A stretch of DNA of 64,000 nucleotides, taken from Avipropionibacterium sp050157065. Lineage in GTDB: Bacteria > Actinomycetota > Actinomycetes > Propionibacteriales > Propionibacteriaceae. Positions 44,608 to 53,401 of the stretch are shown piece after piece; within the stretch, counting starts at the first letter, position 1, and the number at the start of each line of letters is the position of its first letter. The translations under genes were made by a program, and so were the position numbers. The stretch lies in the NCBI GenBank assembly GCA_050157065.1, contig CP189573.1; one strand, given 5' to 3'. The notes beneath the pieces are model-generated. The model was not told where the DNA came from. It did not search any database and saw only the letters and a program-made list of their open reading frames with translations.

Positions 44608-45665
44608 GGGTTCTCGGCCAGCACCCTGGCGATGTCCTCGGCGGAGTACCACAGGTCGTTCACGTCGGAGGCGCAGCGGAACCCGTCCGGCACCGGCACC
44701 CCGTCGGCGGGAGCCTCGTACCCCCAGGTCGCCAGCTCGGGCTGGATCATGTAGTACTTCCCGCCGGCGATGATGAGCGCGCGGCGGCCTTCCTCGGGGC
44801 TGATCATCTCTTCGTGCAGCTTCTCGCCGGGGCGCAGGCCGATGTCGTGCATCTTGGCGCCGGGGGCGATGGCCTGGGCCAGGTCGGTCACCATGTGCGA
44901 CGGGATGTGCGGCACGATCAGCTCGCCGCCGGTCATCAGGCCGAAGGTGTCGAGCACCATCTGGACCGCGTCGGGCAGCGTGATCAGGAACCGGGTGCAG
45001 CGCAGGTCGGTGATCGGCAGCGACTCGCCCGCCTCGTGGAGGGCGCGGAACTTCGGCACGATCGAGCCGCGGGAGCCGGTGACGTTGCCGTACCTGACGA
45101 CCGCGAAGCGGGTCGGGTAGGCGGCGGCGTAGTGGTTGCCGTTGATGAACAGCTTGTCGGCGGTCAGCTTGGTGGCGCCGTACAGGTTGATCGGGCTGGA
45201 CGCCTTGTCGGTCGACAGGGCGACCACCTTTTTCACGCCGGCGTCGATGCTCGCCTCGATCACGTTCTGGCTGCCGAGCACGTTGGTCTTCACGAACTCG
45301 TACGGGTTGTACTCACCGGTGTCGACCTGCTTGAGCGCGGCCGCGTGCACCACGTAGTCGACCTTGTGCATGGCACGGCGCAGCCGGTCGAGGTCGCGGA
45401 CGTCACCGATGAACCAGCGCAACCGCGGGTCGTCGCCGAAGTGCTGCCGGACCTCCCACTGCTTCAGCTCGTCACGGGAGAAGATCACGATCCGCTTCGG
45501 GCCGACGTCGTCCAGCAGCCGCCGGATGAACGCCTTGCCGAACGATCCGGTACCACCGGTGACCAGCACCGAGGAGCCGGCGAGGCTGCTCGATCCGGCA
45601 CCGACGGTCGAGCCGGCAACGTCGGTCGAGCCAGCAGGGGCGTTCGCGTCAGCAGGGGCGTTCAT
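44604..45665 (-). CDS. pseB: UDP-N-acetylglucosamine 4,6-dehydratase (inverting), PseB type
   Basis: 353 residues, extended SDR. VLVTGGTGSFGKAF is the PseB form of the NAD-binding motif. ALKQVDTGEYNPYEFVKTN, STDKASSPINLYGATK (the Tyr/Lys pair) and RYGNVTGSRGS are all diagnostic. It catalyses the first step of the Pse pathway from UDP-GlcNAc. The about 30 extra N-terminal residues (Ala/Gly/Ser-rich) are unusual. ATG at 45665 has GGAG upstream. First gene of the pseB, GT-C, pseC unit and divergent from pseG. Confidence 0.93.
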   Translation of the reverse strand: MNAPADANAPAGSTDVAGSTVGAGSSSLAGSSVLVTGGTGSFGKAFIRRLLDDVGPKRIVIFSRDELKQWEVRQHFGDDPRLRWFIGDVRDLDRLRRAMHKVDYVVHAAALKQVDTGEYNPYEFVKTNVLGSQNVIEASIDAGVKKVVALSTDKASSPINLYGATKLTADKLFINGNHYAAAYPTRFAVVRYGNVTGSRGSIVPKFRALHEAGESLPITDLRCTRFLITLPDAVQMVLDTFGLMTGGELIVPHIPSHMVTDLAQAIAPGAKMHDIGLRPGEKLHEEMISPEEGRRALIIAGGKYYMIQPELATWGYEAPADGVPVPDGFRCASDVNDLWYSAEDIARVLAENP

Positions 45666-45754
45666 GGGCAACTCCGGGCATCTGTGTGGCAAGTGGGGAT
45701 GTCGTCACGCGTGATCCGGATCTCCCGATCAACGGTCGACAGCCGCATGCAGGC

Positions 45755-45760
45755 TAGCAT
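45755..45760 (+). promoter_or_regulatory. -10 element of pseG (leaderless)
   Basis: TAGCAT ends 7 nt before the GTG at 45768. It lies downstream of the alternative ATG at 45747, arguing against that longer start. Confidence 0.5.
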
Positions 45761-45767
45761 CCAACCC

Positions 45768-46859
45768 GTGGCAGCCCCGCAATCGACACCAGCCGACGAG
45801 CCGGTGGTGATCCGTACCGATTGCTCCCCGCAGATGGGGGTGGGCCATCTGCTGCGCAGTCTCGCGCTGGCCGAGGAACTGCAACACCGGGGCCACCGGG
45901 TGCACCTGCTCGGCTCGACCGGGGGACTGGACTGGGCCGCCGGTCAGGTTGCCGCCCGCGGGTTGACGATGACGCCGGCCGCTGACCTCGCCGGCGGCCC
46001 GGCCGCCCTGGTGGACCAGGTCAGCCGACTCGGGGCCGCCGGGATCGACCTGGACGGCTACCACCTGTCGGCCGACCTCGGGGCCGCGTTGCGCGCCGCC
46101 GGGGTGCCGGTGATGACGATGGTCGACGACACCTTCGGGCTGCACCAGCACGCGGACCTGTACGTCGACCAGAACCTCGACGCGGTGGTCGCCGACAGGC
46201 TGCCGGTGCCCGGGGCGCGGATGCTGGCGGGGTTGGACCACGTGGTGTTGCGGGACCAGGTGCTCGACCGGCGGGGCCTCGTCCCCGATCAGGCCTTGGA
46301 TCACGGCGGGGACCGGACGCCACGGCTGCTCGTGGTGTTCGGCGGCACCGACGCGTACGGCGGCGCGGAGGTCGTGATCGGGCTGTTGCGCGAGCTGGCG
46401 CGGCCGGTCCGGGTGGTCGCGGTGGTGAGTCGGTCCGAGGTGGCCGACCGGTTGGCGGGGCTGCCGCCGGTGCCCGGGGTGGAGTTGGAGCTGCACCCGG
46501 TGGTCGACGACCTGCCGGGTCTGGCGGTGGGCTGTGACGCGGCGGTGAGTGCCGCAGGCAGCTCGGTGTGGGAGCTGCTCTGCCTCGGGATCCCGACCGG
46601 GGTCGTCTGCGTGGTCGACAACCAACTCGCCGGCTACCGACGCACCACCGACACCGGGGTCGCCGTCGCGATCGGTGAGCTCGACCGGCTGCGCGACGAC
46701 CCGGTGGCCCGCGAGGAGGCCCGCGGCGAGTTGGCGGTGCTGCTCGGTGACCGGCCACGCCGACGGCAGCTGCAGCAGGCGGGCCGGCGACTGGTGGACG
46801 GCCGGGGTCGACGGCGTGTCGTCGACGCGTTCACCGGGCTGTTCGCCGGTCGTTCGTGA
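45768..46859 (+). CDS. pseG: UDP-2,4-diacetamido-trideoxy-altropyranose hydrolase
   Basis: 363 residues with a GT-B-like (MurG-related) fold. VVIRTDCSPQMGVGHLLRSLALAEEL carries the GxGH segment whose His is catalytic in PseG; VDDTFG and VVFGGTDAYGGA follow, then AAGSSVWELLCLGIP in the UDP-binding half. It removes UDP from the PseH product to free the hexose used by PseI. Length is close to other PseG proteins. It is followed 37 bp later by the cytidylyltransferase gene. Confidence 0.9.
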   Translation: MAAPQSTPADEPVVIRTDCSPQMGVGHLLRSLALAEELQHRGHRVHLLGSTGGLDWAAGQVAARGLTMTPAADLAGGPAALVDQVSRLGAAGIDLDGYHLSADLGAALRAAGVPVMTMVDDTFGLHQHADLYVDQNLDAVVADRLPVPGARMLAGLDHVVLRDQVLDRRGLVPDQALDHGGDRTPRLLVVFGGTDAYGGAEVVIGLLRELARPVRVVAVVSRSEVADRLAGLPPVPGVELELHPVVDDLPGLAVGCDAAVSAAGSSVWELLCLGIPTGVVCVVDNQLAGYRRTTDTGVAVAIGELDRLRDDPVAREEARGELAVLLGDRPRRRQLQQAGRRLVDGRGRRRVVDAFTGLFAGRS

Positions 46860-46896
46860 TCAACTGGTCCTCTGGTTTTCGAGAGAGGTGGTGCCG

Positions 46897-48210
46897 ATGC
46901 GTACCCGTGTGGTCATCCAGTCCCGACTGAACTCGTCGCGGCTGCCGGGCAAGGCGCTGTTGCACCTGGCAGGCATGCCGTTGATCGAGCTGGTCGCCCG
47001 CCGGGCGTCGCGCAGCGGGCACGAGGTGATCGTGGCGACCAGTGACGAGCACTACGACGGCCGGATCGCCGACCACCTCGACGCGGTCGGCATCCCCGTG
47101 CTGCGGGGCCCGTTGGACGACGTGCTGGGCCGGTTCGTGGCGGCCACCGCGGACCTGACCGATGACGACATGGTGGTCCGACTCACCGGCGACAACCCGA
47201 TCTGTGACGCCGACGTGATCGACGAGCTGCTCGGCGCGATGGTCGAGCAGGGCAAGGTGTACGGACGCAACAACGTCGACGACGCACCGGAAGGCATCGG
47301 CTGCGAGGGCTTCCCGGTCGGGTTGCTGCGCCGTGCCGCACGCGAGGCGACCGACCCGTACGACCGGGAGCACGTCACCCCGTGGATCCGCCGGGCGGTC
47401 GACGAACTGGACTACGTACCACGCCAGGCGCCGCGGGACATCTTCCGTTTTCGCGCGACGGTGGACTGCCTGGACGACTACGACATCGCGTGCCGGGTGT
47501 TCGACCGGGTGGCCGACCCGATCGGCATCAGTTGGATCGAGTTGATGGAACGGGTCGGTCGGTTGCGGACCGGACCGATGTCGGGCCGGGTCTCACACGG
47601 ACTGTCCGGGATGTCGCAGGTCGTGATGGGCCGGTACCACCCTGCCTCCGGTGTGGCGGACGGGACGCAGTGGCGGGACCTCGCGCGGATCGCGGTCGCC
47701 CACGGGGTGTCCCACGCGGTGGTGGACAGTGGCGATGCCGGGGCGTACCGGCAGGCCACCGATCCGGCGGTGAAGCAGCGGCTGGGCGTGGTGCTGGTGC
47801 TGACGGAGCCGACGTCGGGGACTGCCCTGCAGGTCGAGCTGGAACGCGCGTTCGCCGAGCTCGGCCAACGGCGTGTCGCGTGGGCGATGGTGCCGGTCGG
47901 TGCGTCGGCCGAGGTGCGGGCGGCGTTGGCCGAGCACCGGCGGGCCGGTCGGATCGGCGACCTGGGTGAGGTCGTGACGACGCCCGCCGAGCTGGCCCGG
48001 GTCGGTGCGACGGGGCTGCTGGCACAGGGGGCAGCCGTGGTCGACGCGGTGGCCCGTGGTGGGGTCGACTGGCCGGACGGGGCCGCGACCCGGTTCGTCC
48101 GAACCTCCGACGCCGATCAGGTCACCGGACTGTTGGCGGGTGGGGCGACTTCGGTGGTGGTCGACGTGACCGACCCCGAGGGTGTGGTCGCCGCCGTCGC
48201 GGCCCGCTGA
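46897..48210 (+). CDS. pseF: CMP-nonulosonate cytidylyltransferase (SpsF/PseF type) fused to an extra C-terminal domain
   Basis: 437 residues. The N-terminal roughly 235 residues are a cytidylyltransferase of the SpsF type: VVIQSRLNSSRLPGKALLHL, VRLTGDNPICDADVID, and YDREHVTPWIRR. It would activate pseudaminic acid with CTP. The remaining roughly 190 residues (GLSGMSQVVMGRYHPASG onward) are an alpha/beta region that loosely recalls an aldo/keto reductase barrel with few catalytic residues left. Such an extension is absent from stand-alone PseF. ATG with GAGAGAGG upstream. The PseF symbol rests on context: SpsF-type, not the classical NeuA-like PseF. Confidence 0.75.
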   Translation: MRTRVVIQSRLNSSRLPGKALLHLAGMPLIELVARRASRSGHEVIVATSDEHYDGRIADHLDAVGIPVLRGPLDDVLGRFVAATADLTDDDMVVRLTGDNPICDADVIDELLGAMVEQGKVYGRNNVDDAPEGIGCEGFPVGLLRRAAREATDPYDREHVTPWIRRAVDELDYVPRQAPRDIFRFRATVDCLDDYDIACRVFDRVADPIGISWIELMERVGRLRTGPMSGRVSHGLSGMSQVVMGRYHPASGVADGTQWRDLARIAVAHGVSHAVVDSGDAGAYRQATDPAVKQRLGVVLVLTEPTSGTALQVELERAFAELGQRRVAWAMVPVGASAEVRAALAEHRRAGRIGDLGEVVTTPAELARVGATGLLAQGAAVVDAVARGGVDWPDGAATRFVRTSDADQVTGLLAGGATSVVVDVTDPEGVVAAVAAR

Positions 48211-48223
48211 CGGGCGGGCCGGG

Positions 48224-48970
48224 TCAGTCGTTGTCGGTGTTGTACTGCTTGAGCACCGAGTCGATCGAGTCGTCGGAGACCAATTCGCCACTGCGCAGGT
48301 AGAGCCCTCGGGTGCAGAACCGGCGCAGGTCCGGCTCGGAGTGCGACACCAGGAACAGCGTGCGGCCGTCGGCCAGCATCCCTTCCATGCGTGTGTAGCA
48401 CTTCTCCCGGAACGCGCGGTCACCGACCGCGAGCACCTCGTCGACCAGCACGATCGGCTCGTCGAGGGTGGTGATCACCGAGAACCCGAGGCGGACCTGC
48501 ATGCCCGAGGAGAAGTGGCGGAACGGCATGTCGAGACCGTCGCGGACCTGCGGCCCGGCGAAGTCGACGATCTCGTCGAACCGTTCCTCCACCTGCTCCC
48601 GGGTCAGGCCGTGCAGGCCCGCGGTGAGGAAGATGTTCTCGCGGGCGGACAGATCGCCGAGGAACCCGCCGGTGAGCTCGATGAGCGGGGCCACACCCTG
48701 ACTGACGCGCACCGATCCCTCGTCGGGCAGCAGCACCCCGGCGATCATCTTCAGCAGCGTCGACTTGCCGCCCCCGTTGGCGCCGACGAGGCCCACGGCC
48801 TCGCCCCTTCCGACATCGAAGGAGACGTGACGCAGCCCCCAGAACGTCTCGGTCGGGTGGGTCGTCCGGCGCTTGAAGATGAGTTCGCGGATCGACAGGT
48901 TGCGCTTGCGGGAGCGGTAGAACTCGATCCCGACGTCGTGGGCCCGGATCACCGGTGCGGAATCGGCCAT
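48224..48970 (-). CDS. Polysaccharide ABC exporter, ATP-binding subunit
   Basis: 248 residues. Walker A GANGGGKSTLLKMIAG, signature FSSGMQVRLGFS, Walker B PIVLVDEVLAVGD and the H-loop VSHSE are all intact. The N-terminal strand (VGIEFYRSRKRNLSIRE) is characteristic of TagH/Wzt/RfbE-type ATPases. It lacks the C-terminal carbohydrate-binding domain of Wzt, so it probably recognises its cargo through the lipid or the permease. The start overlaps the permease stop by one base, after AAGGAG. Confidence 0.92.
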   Translation of the reverse strand: MADSAPVIRAHDVGIEFYRSRKRNLSIRELIFKRRTTHPTETFWGLRHVSFDVGRGEAVGLVGANGGGKSTLLKMIAGVLLPDEGSVRVSQGVAPLIELTGGFLGDLSARENIFLTAGLHGLTREQVEERFDEIVDFAGPQVRDGLDMPFRHFSSGMQVRLGFSVITTLDEPIVLVDEVLAVGDRAFREKCYTRMEGMLADGRTLFLVSHSEPDLRRFCTRGLYLRSGELVSDDSIDSVLKQYNTDND

Positions 48971-49785
48971 CAGATCTCCTTCAGCACCGAACGTTCGAGC
49001 CGCTTGAAGACGAATCGGCCCAGGACGAAGATGCCGACGCACATCACGACGCTGATCACGATCGGCTCCAGCCGCAACGCCTGCTGGAAGAATCCGGCCC
49101 GGTAGAACTCGAGGATGCCGCTCATCGGGTTGAACCAGAGCACGGTCGCCAACCACCCGGGTGCGTGGTCGACGGTGTAGATGATGGGCGTGCCGTAGAA
49201 CAGCACACGCAGCACGATCCGCACCACGGGCTGGGTGTCGTTGACCAGCACCTGGATCGGCGACAGCAGCAGGCCGAGCCCTGTCAGCAGGACGAACTGC
49301 AGTGCCATGCCCACCGGTATCAGCACCAGTTGCCAGTCGAGCTGGGCCTCACCCCGGATGATGTAGGCGATCGTGAACACGATCAGCACCGGCAACGACA
49401 ACACGAACTCGATGCCCTTGGCGATCACCACCCGCGCCACCCACAGCTCACGGGGGAGCCGGGTCGAGCGGACCAGTTTCGCCTCGGCCAACAGGGCCCG
49501 GGCCCCTTCCACCACCGAGGCGTTGAACCACTGCCAGGGCAGCAGCCCGGTGATCAGGAACAGGAAGTACGGGCTGTAGCCGACCTCGGCCCGCTTGAAG
49601 ATGAGGGCGAAGACCACGAAGTAGACCAGCGACATCGCCAGCGGGTCCAGGATGGTCCAGAGGTAGCCGAGGAAGCTCTGCGCGTACCGGACGCGGAGGT
49701 CGCGCTGCACCATGATCCGCAGCACCCGGCGATGGTGGTACACGCGGCCGACGGTGGAGCGGCGCGCGAAGTCGGGTACCGCCAT
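48970..49785 (-). CDS. Polysaccharide ABC exporter, permease subunit (ABC-2)
   Basis: 271 residues with six transmembrane helices and the ABC-2/TagG/Wzm pattern (RDLRVRYAQSFLGYLWTILDPL near the N-terminus, then LLPWQWFNASV). Together with the ATPase it would flip an undecaprenyl- or decaprenyl-linked glycan across the membrane. The ATG at 49785 follows GGGGAGG by 5 nt. It closes the surface-polysaccharide locus. Confidence 0.92.
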   Translation of the reverse strand: MAVPDFARRSTVGRVYHHRRVLRIMVQRDLRVRYAQSFLGYLWTILDPLAMSLVYFVVFALIFKRAEVGYSPYFLFLITGLLPWQWFNASVVEGARALLAEAKLVRSTRLPRELWVARVVIAKGIEFVLSLPVLIVFTIAYIIRGEAQLDWQLVLIPVGMALQFVLLTGLGLLLSPIQVLVNDTQPVVRIVLRVLFYGTPIIYTVDHAPGWLATVLWFNPMSGILEFYRAGFFQQALRLEPIVISVVMCVGIFVLGRFVFKRLERSVLKEI

Positions 49786-49893
49786 CGTCACCTCCCCGTC
49801 CCCTCTGTCGTCCGGTCATCCGGCTGTCGGCGTACGACACCTTCTCGGTCGTGCGACCGGGACAGCCTACCCACACGGATGGACTGGTGAGGC

Positions 49894-49899
49894 TAGCTT
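49894..49899 (+). promoter_or_regulatory. -10 element of the DNA ligase gene (near-leaderless)
   Basis: TAGCTT ends 6 nt before the ATG at 49906. Confidence 0.4.
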
Positions 49900-49905
49900 G
49901 GGGCC

Positions 49906-51462
49906 ATGTTGTTGATCGAGGTGTCCGAGGTGACCAAGGCGGTCGCCGCCACCTCGTCGCGGCTGGCCAAGCGTGACCTGCTGGCGGAGCTGCTGTCCCG
50001 CACGGAACCGCAGGACCTCGAGGTGGTGGTCCCGTACCTCGCGGGCGAGCTGCGACAGCGACGCACCGGGGTCGGCTGGGCCTCGTTGACCGCGCTGCCG
50101 GAGCCGGCCACGGAGCCGACGCTGGAGGTGTTGGCAGTCGACGCCGAACTGGAGCGGGTCGCCGCGCTGACCGGCGCCGGCTCCCAGACCGAGCGGCGAG
50201 CGGCGGTGCAGGCCCTGTTCGGCGCCGCGACCGCCGACGAACAGCGCCTGTTGCGTGGCCTGCTGTCGGGGGAGGTACGACAGGGCGCCCTCGACGCCGC
50301 CATCCTGGACGCGGTCGCCGCGGCGTCCGGGGTCCCGATCGGGGTGCTGCGGCGGGCGGCGATGTTGCGCGGTTCGACCGCGCCGGTGGCGGTGGCGGCC
50401 CTGACCGAGGGGGAGCCGGCGGTCGCCGCGTTCACCGCCCGGGTGGGGCAGGCCGTACGGCCGATGCTGGCGAGTTCGGCCCCGGACGTGGCGGCAGCGG
50501 TGACCAAGGTCGGATCCGAGGTCGTGGTCGACACCAAGCTCGACGGCATCCGGATCCAGGCGCACAAGTTCGTCGATCCCGAAAAGGGCGTGGTGGTGCG
50601 GCTGTTCACTCGCAGCCTCGACGAGATCACCGAACGGCTGCCCGACGTGGTCGAGGTCGTCACCGCGCTGCCCACCGACGACGTGATCCTGGACGGCGAG
50701 GTGTTGGCGACCGATGCCGGTGGTCGCGCACGACCGTTCCAGGACACCGCGGCCCGCACCGCCACCCAGGTCGATCCGGGTGCGGTCGGCGACCGGCTGC
50801 TGCCGGCCTTCTTCGACCTGCTGTGGTTGGACGGCGAACCGCTGCTCGACCTGCCGCTGATCGACCGGCTCACCCGACTGGACGGACTGGTCGACGACCG
50901 CCACCGGCTCCGACGCGTCATCGGCGCCGACGCGGACCGCGCGGCCAGCTTCTTCGACGAGGTGGTCGCGGCCGGGCACGAGGGCGTCGTGGTGAAGGAT
51001 CCGACTGCACCGTACGAGGCGGGACGGCGTGGTGCCGGGTGGGTGAAGGTGAAGCCGCGCCACACCTTCGACCTGGTGGTGTTGGCCGTGGAGCAGGGGA
51101 GCGGCCGCCGACGGGGCTGGCTGTCCAACATCCACCTCGGTGCCCGGGTGCCAACCGCTGATGGTGGTGGCTTCGTGATGGTGGGCAAGACGTTCAAGGG
51201 GATGACCGACGAGATGCTGCGCTGGCAGACCGATCGGTTCACCGAGCTGGCCGTCGTCCCGGAGGCGGTGGCGCGGGGCGACTGGGTGGTCGAGCTGCGG
51301 CCCGAACAGGTCGTCGAGGTCGCCATCGACGGGGTGCAGCGTTCGAGGCGGTACCCGGGTGGGGTTGCCCTCCGGTTTGCCCGGGTGCTGCGCTACCGCG
51401 ACGACAAGTCAGCGGCAGCGGCCGACACACTGGCCGACCTCCGCGCCCTCGGTCACAGTTGA
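49906..51462 (+). CDS. ligB: ATP-dependent DNA ligase, LigB type
   Basis: 518 residues, close to mycobacterial LigB. The N-terminal DNA-binding domain covers about 1-190. The nucleotidyltransferase motif I is TKLDG with the AMP-accepting K211. Motif III (AFFDLLWLDG), IV (EGVVVKD) and V (GWVKVKP) are present, and an OB-fold domain ends the protein. It seals nicks using ATP, an accessory to the NAD-dependent LigA. Probably unrelated to the glycan locus it flanks. Confidence 0.93.
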   Translation: MLLIEVSEVTKAVAATSSRLAKRDLLAELLSRTEPQDLEVVVPYLAGELRQRRTGVGWASLTALPEPATEPTLEVLAVDAELERVAALTGAGSQTERRAAVQALFGAATADEQRLLRGLLSGEVRQGALDAAILDAVAAASGVPIGVLRRAAMLRGSTAPVAVAALTEGEPAVAAFTARVGQAVRPMLASSAPDVAAAVTKVGSEVVVDTKLDGIRIQAHKFVDPEKGVVVRLFTRSLDEITERLPDVVEVVTALPTDDVILDGEVLATDAGGRARPFQDTAARTATQVDPGAVGDRLLPAFFDLLWLDGEPLLDLPLIDRLTRLDGLVDDRHRLRRVIGADADRAASFFDEVVAAGHEGVVVKDPTAPYEAGRRGAGWVKVKPRHTFDLVVLAVEQGSGRRRGWLSNIHLGARVPTADGGGFVMVGKTFKGMTDEMLRWQTDRFTELAVVPEAVARGDWVVELRPEQVVEVAIDGVQRSRRYPGGVALRFARVLRYRDDKSAAAADTLADLRALGHS

Positions 51463-51468
51463 GGGCCG

Positions 51469-52548
51469 TCAGCTGGCCGGGCCGGACTTCTGGCCGGCGG
51501 CACGCGCCTCCTTGCGGGCCTTCGGCTCCGCGTCCTGCCACCCCTGTCGGGCGCCCTTCAGAACCCCGGTCAGTCGACGCTTGGTGGCCCGGCCGTACCG
51601 CTTGAAGAAGCCCTGCCGCTGCGGTGCGGAGTAGGGCGCGCGCTCCACGTACACCGTCTTCGCCGGGACCTCCACGACCTTCTCGATCACCTGGGGTTCA
51701 GGCGCGGCGATGCCCGGGTACCAGAAGGGCTGCCACTTCTCGTTGAGCCCGGCCCGCTTGTCGTCCATCACCTCGCTGGGCATGTCGCGTACGGTCAGGC
51801 CGCCGGCCGCCAGCTCGGCCAGGACCTCCGGGGTGAACGGGTGCTTGCGCCAGCCGTTCACGATGTAGGTGCGGGTCTTGAGGTAGTCGAGGTAGCGATC
51901 GGCGTGCTTGTCGTTGGCACCGAAGTGGACGAAGACGGCCATCCGCTCGTCGTGGGCGGGGGCGATCTCGTCGTCGGGGAAGGCGTTCCACTCGTTGGGC
52001 TCCGGGTCGCGCGGGGCGTTCGGGTCCTTGAGCAGGGTGCCGGCTCCGGAGTGGGTCATCCGCATGCTCTACACCAGCAGGTCACCGGGCCGGTTGCGGA
52101 CGTAGATCGTCTTGCTGGAGGTGAGGTCGCAGATGTCGTGCGAGCCGATCTTGAGATTCAGCCCACCGGTGTGTTCGGTGTGGTCCTGCAGGTAGACACC
52201 GAATCGGAGCTGGGTGTAGCGGTCGTCCCAGTCCGGGGCGTTCGGATCCTCGCGGTCGGTGTTGTCCTTGTGTCAGGCACGGATCTTGCCGTTGATGGTG
52301 GCGGAGCTGTCGCCGCCGTAGATGATGTCGTCGGTCCCGAGCAGCTTGCGGGAGACCTGCACCATCCGGCCGTCGGTGAGCACGTGGCGCAGCGGCCCGG
52401 CGGCGAGTTCGCCCCCGCGTTGGTTGTGCTGGCGGACCTGCTCACGCATGGTCTCGACCTCGTCGTCGGTGTAGGCGTCCGGCAGCAGGGCGTATCCGTC
52501 CCGCCAGAACTTCTCGACATCGAGGTCTGCCAGTGCCTGCTCGAACAT
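51469..52548 (-). pseudogene. Phytanoyl-CoA dioxygenase-family gene with two in-frame stops
   Basis: Reading from the ATG at 52548 (GGGGGAG 4 nt upstream) gives 359 codon positions in one unbroken frame, apart from TGA at codon 92 (52275-52273) and TAG at codon 160 (52071-52069). Both stops fall where the PhyH family would carry Trp: IRA-stop-HKDNTDRE and GDLLV-stop-SMRMTHSG. So TGG became TGA and TAG. The Fe(II) ligands H93-x-D95 and H166 all follow the first stop and are intact, and there is no frameshift. Without read-through only a 91-residue fragment is made. The family hydroxylates small molecules or sugars with 2-oxoglutarate. Very recent inactivation, a sequencing error or read-through remain possible. 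Confidence 0.85.
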
Positions 52549-52664
52549 GGAACTCCCCCTGCTGATGATGGGTACGGATCTGTGGTGCGGGTACGTCGTC
52601 GGCTTGACGTGAGGGAGGTTACACCGGTCCGGGGTGGTCATCGCTGCACGGCGGCCCGACAGGC

Positions 52665-52670
52665 TAGATT
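52665..52670 (+). promoter_or_regulatory. -10 element of the general-stress-protein gene
   Basis: TAGATT lies about 30 nt before the ATG at 52701, giving a leader of roughly 24 nt with ACGGAG as ribosome-binding site. The rest of the 150-bp gap to the PhyH pseudogene shows nothing recognisable. Confidence 0.45.
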
Positions 52671-52700
52671 GGGGTGAATCCCGCGGAACGGAGTCACGTC

Positions 52701-53252
52701 ATGGCCCAGTCACTGCATCAGCCGAGCTCCATCTTCGAGTTGGAGTACCCCCACTCCGTCGCGGTGTACGACAGCTACGCTGAGGCCCAGAAGGCGGTCG
52801 ACTTCCTTGCCGACGAGCGGTTCGAGGTGAAGAACCTGTGCATCGTGGGCACCGATCTGAAGTCGGTGGAACGGGTGCTGGGGCGCAAGAGCTGGGGATC
52901 GGTGATCAGCAACGCCGCGGTGTCGGGGGTCGGTACCGGTCTGCTGATCGGCCTCATTCTGTTGATCTTCGTGCAGGTGCCCAACGTTCTCGTGATGCTG
53001 CTGGTCACCATCGTGATGGCGATCCTGATCTCGATGGTCTTCCAGTCGATCGCCTACGCGATGAGCGGTGGCCGCCGCGACTTCACGTCGGTCTCGCAGA
53101 CCGTCGCGACCAAGTACGAGGTCCTGTGTGAGCACAAGACGGTGCAGCAGGCCCGTGAGTTGCTGGCGACCATGCCCGGTGCCCGGGCCGCCGCCTTCAC
53201 CAACCCACCCCCGGCGCAGCAGCCGTCGAGCGGGCCCACTGACGAGGTCTGA
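52701..53252 (+). CDS. General stress protein 17M (YflT)-like membrane protein
   Basis: 183 residues. The N-terminal domain (VAVYDSYAEAQKAVDFLADERF, NLCIVGTDLKSVERVLGR) matches the general stress protein 17M/YflT domain. Two transmembrane helices follow at about 85-100 and 103-125, and a C-terminal soluble part ends Pro-rich. Common in actinobacteria; molecular role unknown. ATG at 52701 has CGGAG upstream. Confidence 0.85.
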   Translation: MAQSLHQPSSIFELEYPHSVAVYDSYAEAQKAVDFLADERFEVKNLCIVGTDLKSVERVLGRKSWGSVISNAAVSGVGTGLLIGLILLIFVQVPNVLVMLLVTIVMAILISMVFQSIAYAMSGGRRDFTSVSQTVATKYEVLCEHKTVQQARELLATMPGARAAAFTNPPPAQQPSSGPTDEV

Positions 53253-53342
53253 CCCCATCCGCTCGTAACGAAGGGCGTCTGAGCGACGTCGGTGACACAT
53301 ACGTCCAGACATGTCGCTGTGGCGCCCATTCCCACGAGCCTC

Positions 53343-53394
53343 TCGACGAGCTCAAGGCCCTTTCGACGAGCTCAGGGGCCTTTCGACGAGCTCA
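53343..53394. repeat. Tandem 20-bp REP-like repeat, three copies
   Basis: The core TCGACGAGCTCA starts at 53343, 53363 and 53383, an exact 20-bp period. The surrounding CCTTTCGACGAGCTCAAGG is partly palindromic. Related sequences occur at about 25574-25592 and 38562-38620. They sit in gaps or gene ends and look like a dispersed intergenic repeat family. The rest of the 149-bp gap (53253-53401) holds nothing else I recognise. Confidence 0.7.
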
Positions 53395-53401
53395 AGGTGC
53401 G

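Noticed and set aside
51469..52548. Recoding of UGA as tryptophan as an explanation for the PhyH stops
   Set aside because: A TAG is also present at a second Trp site, while TGA is used as a normal stop at most genes in the window and TGG is used for Trp throughout.
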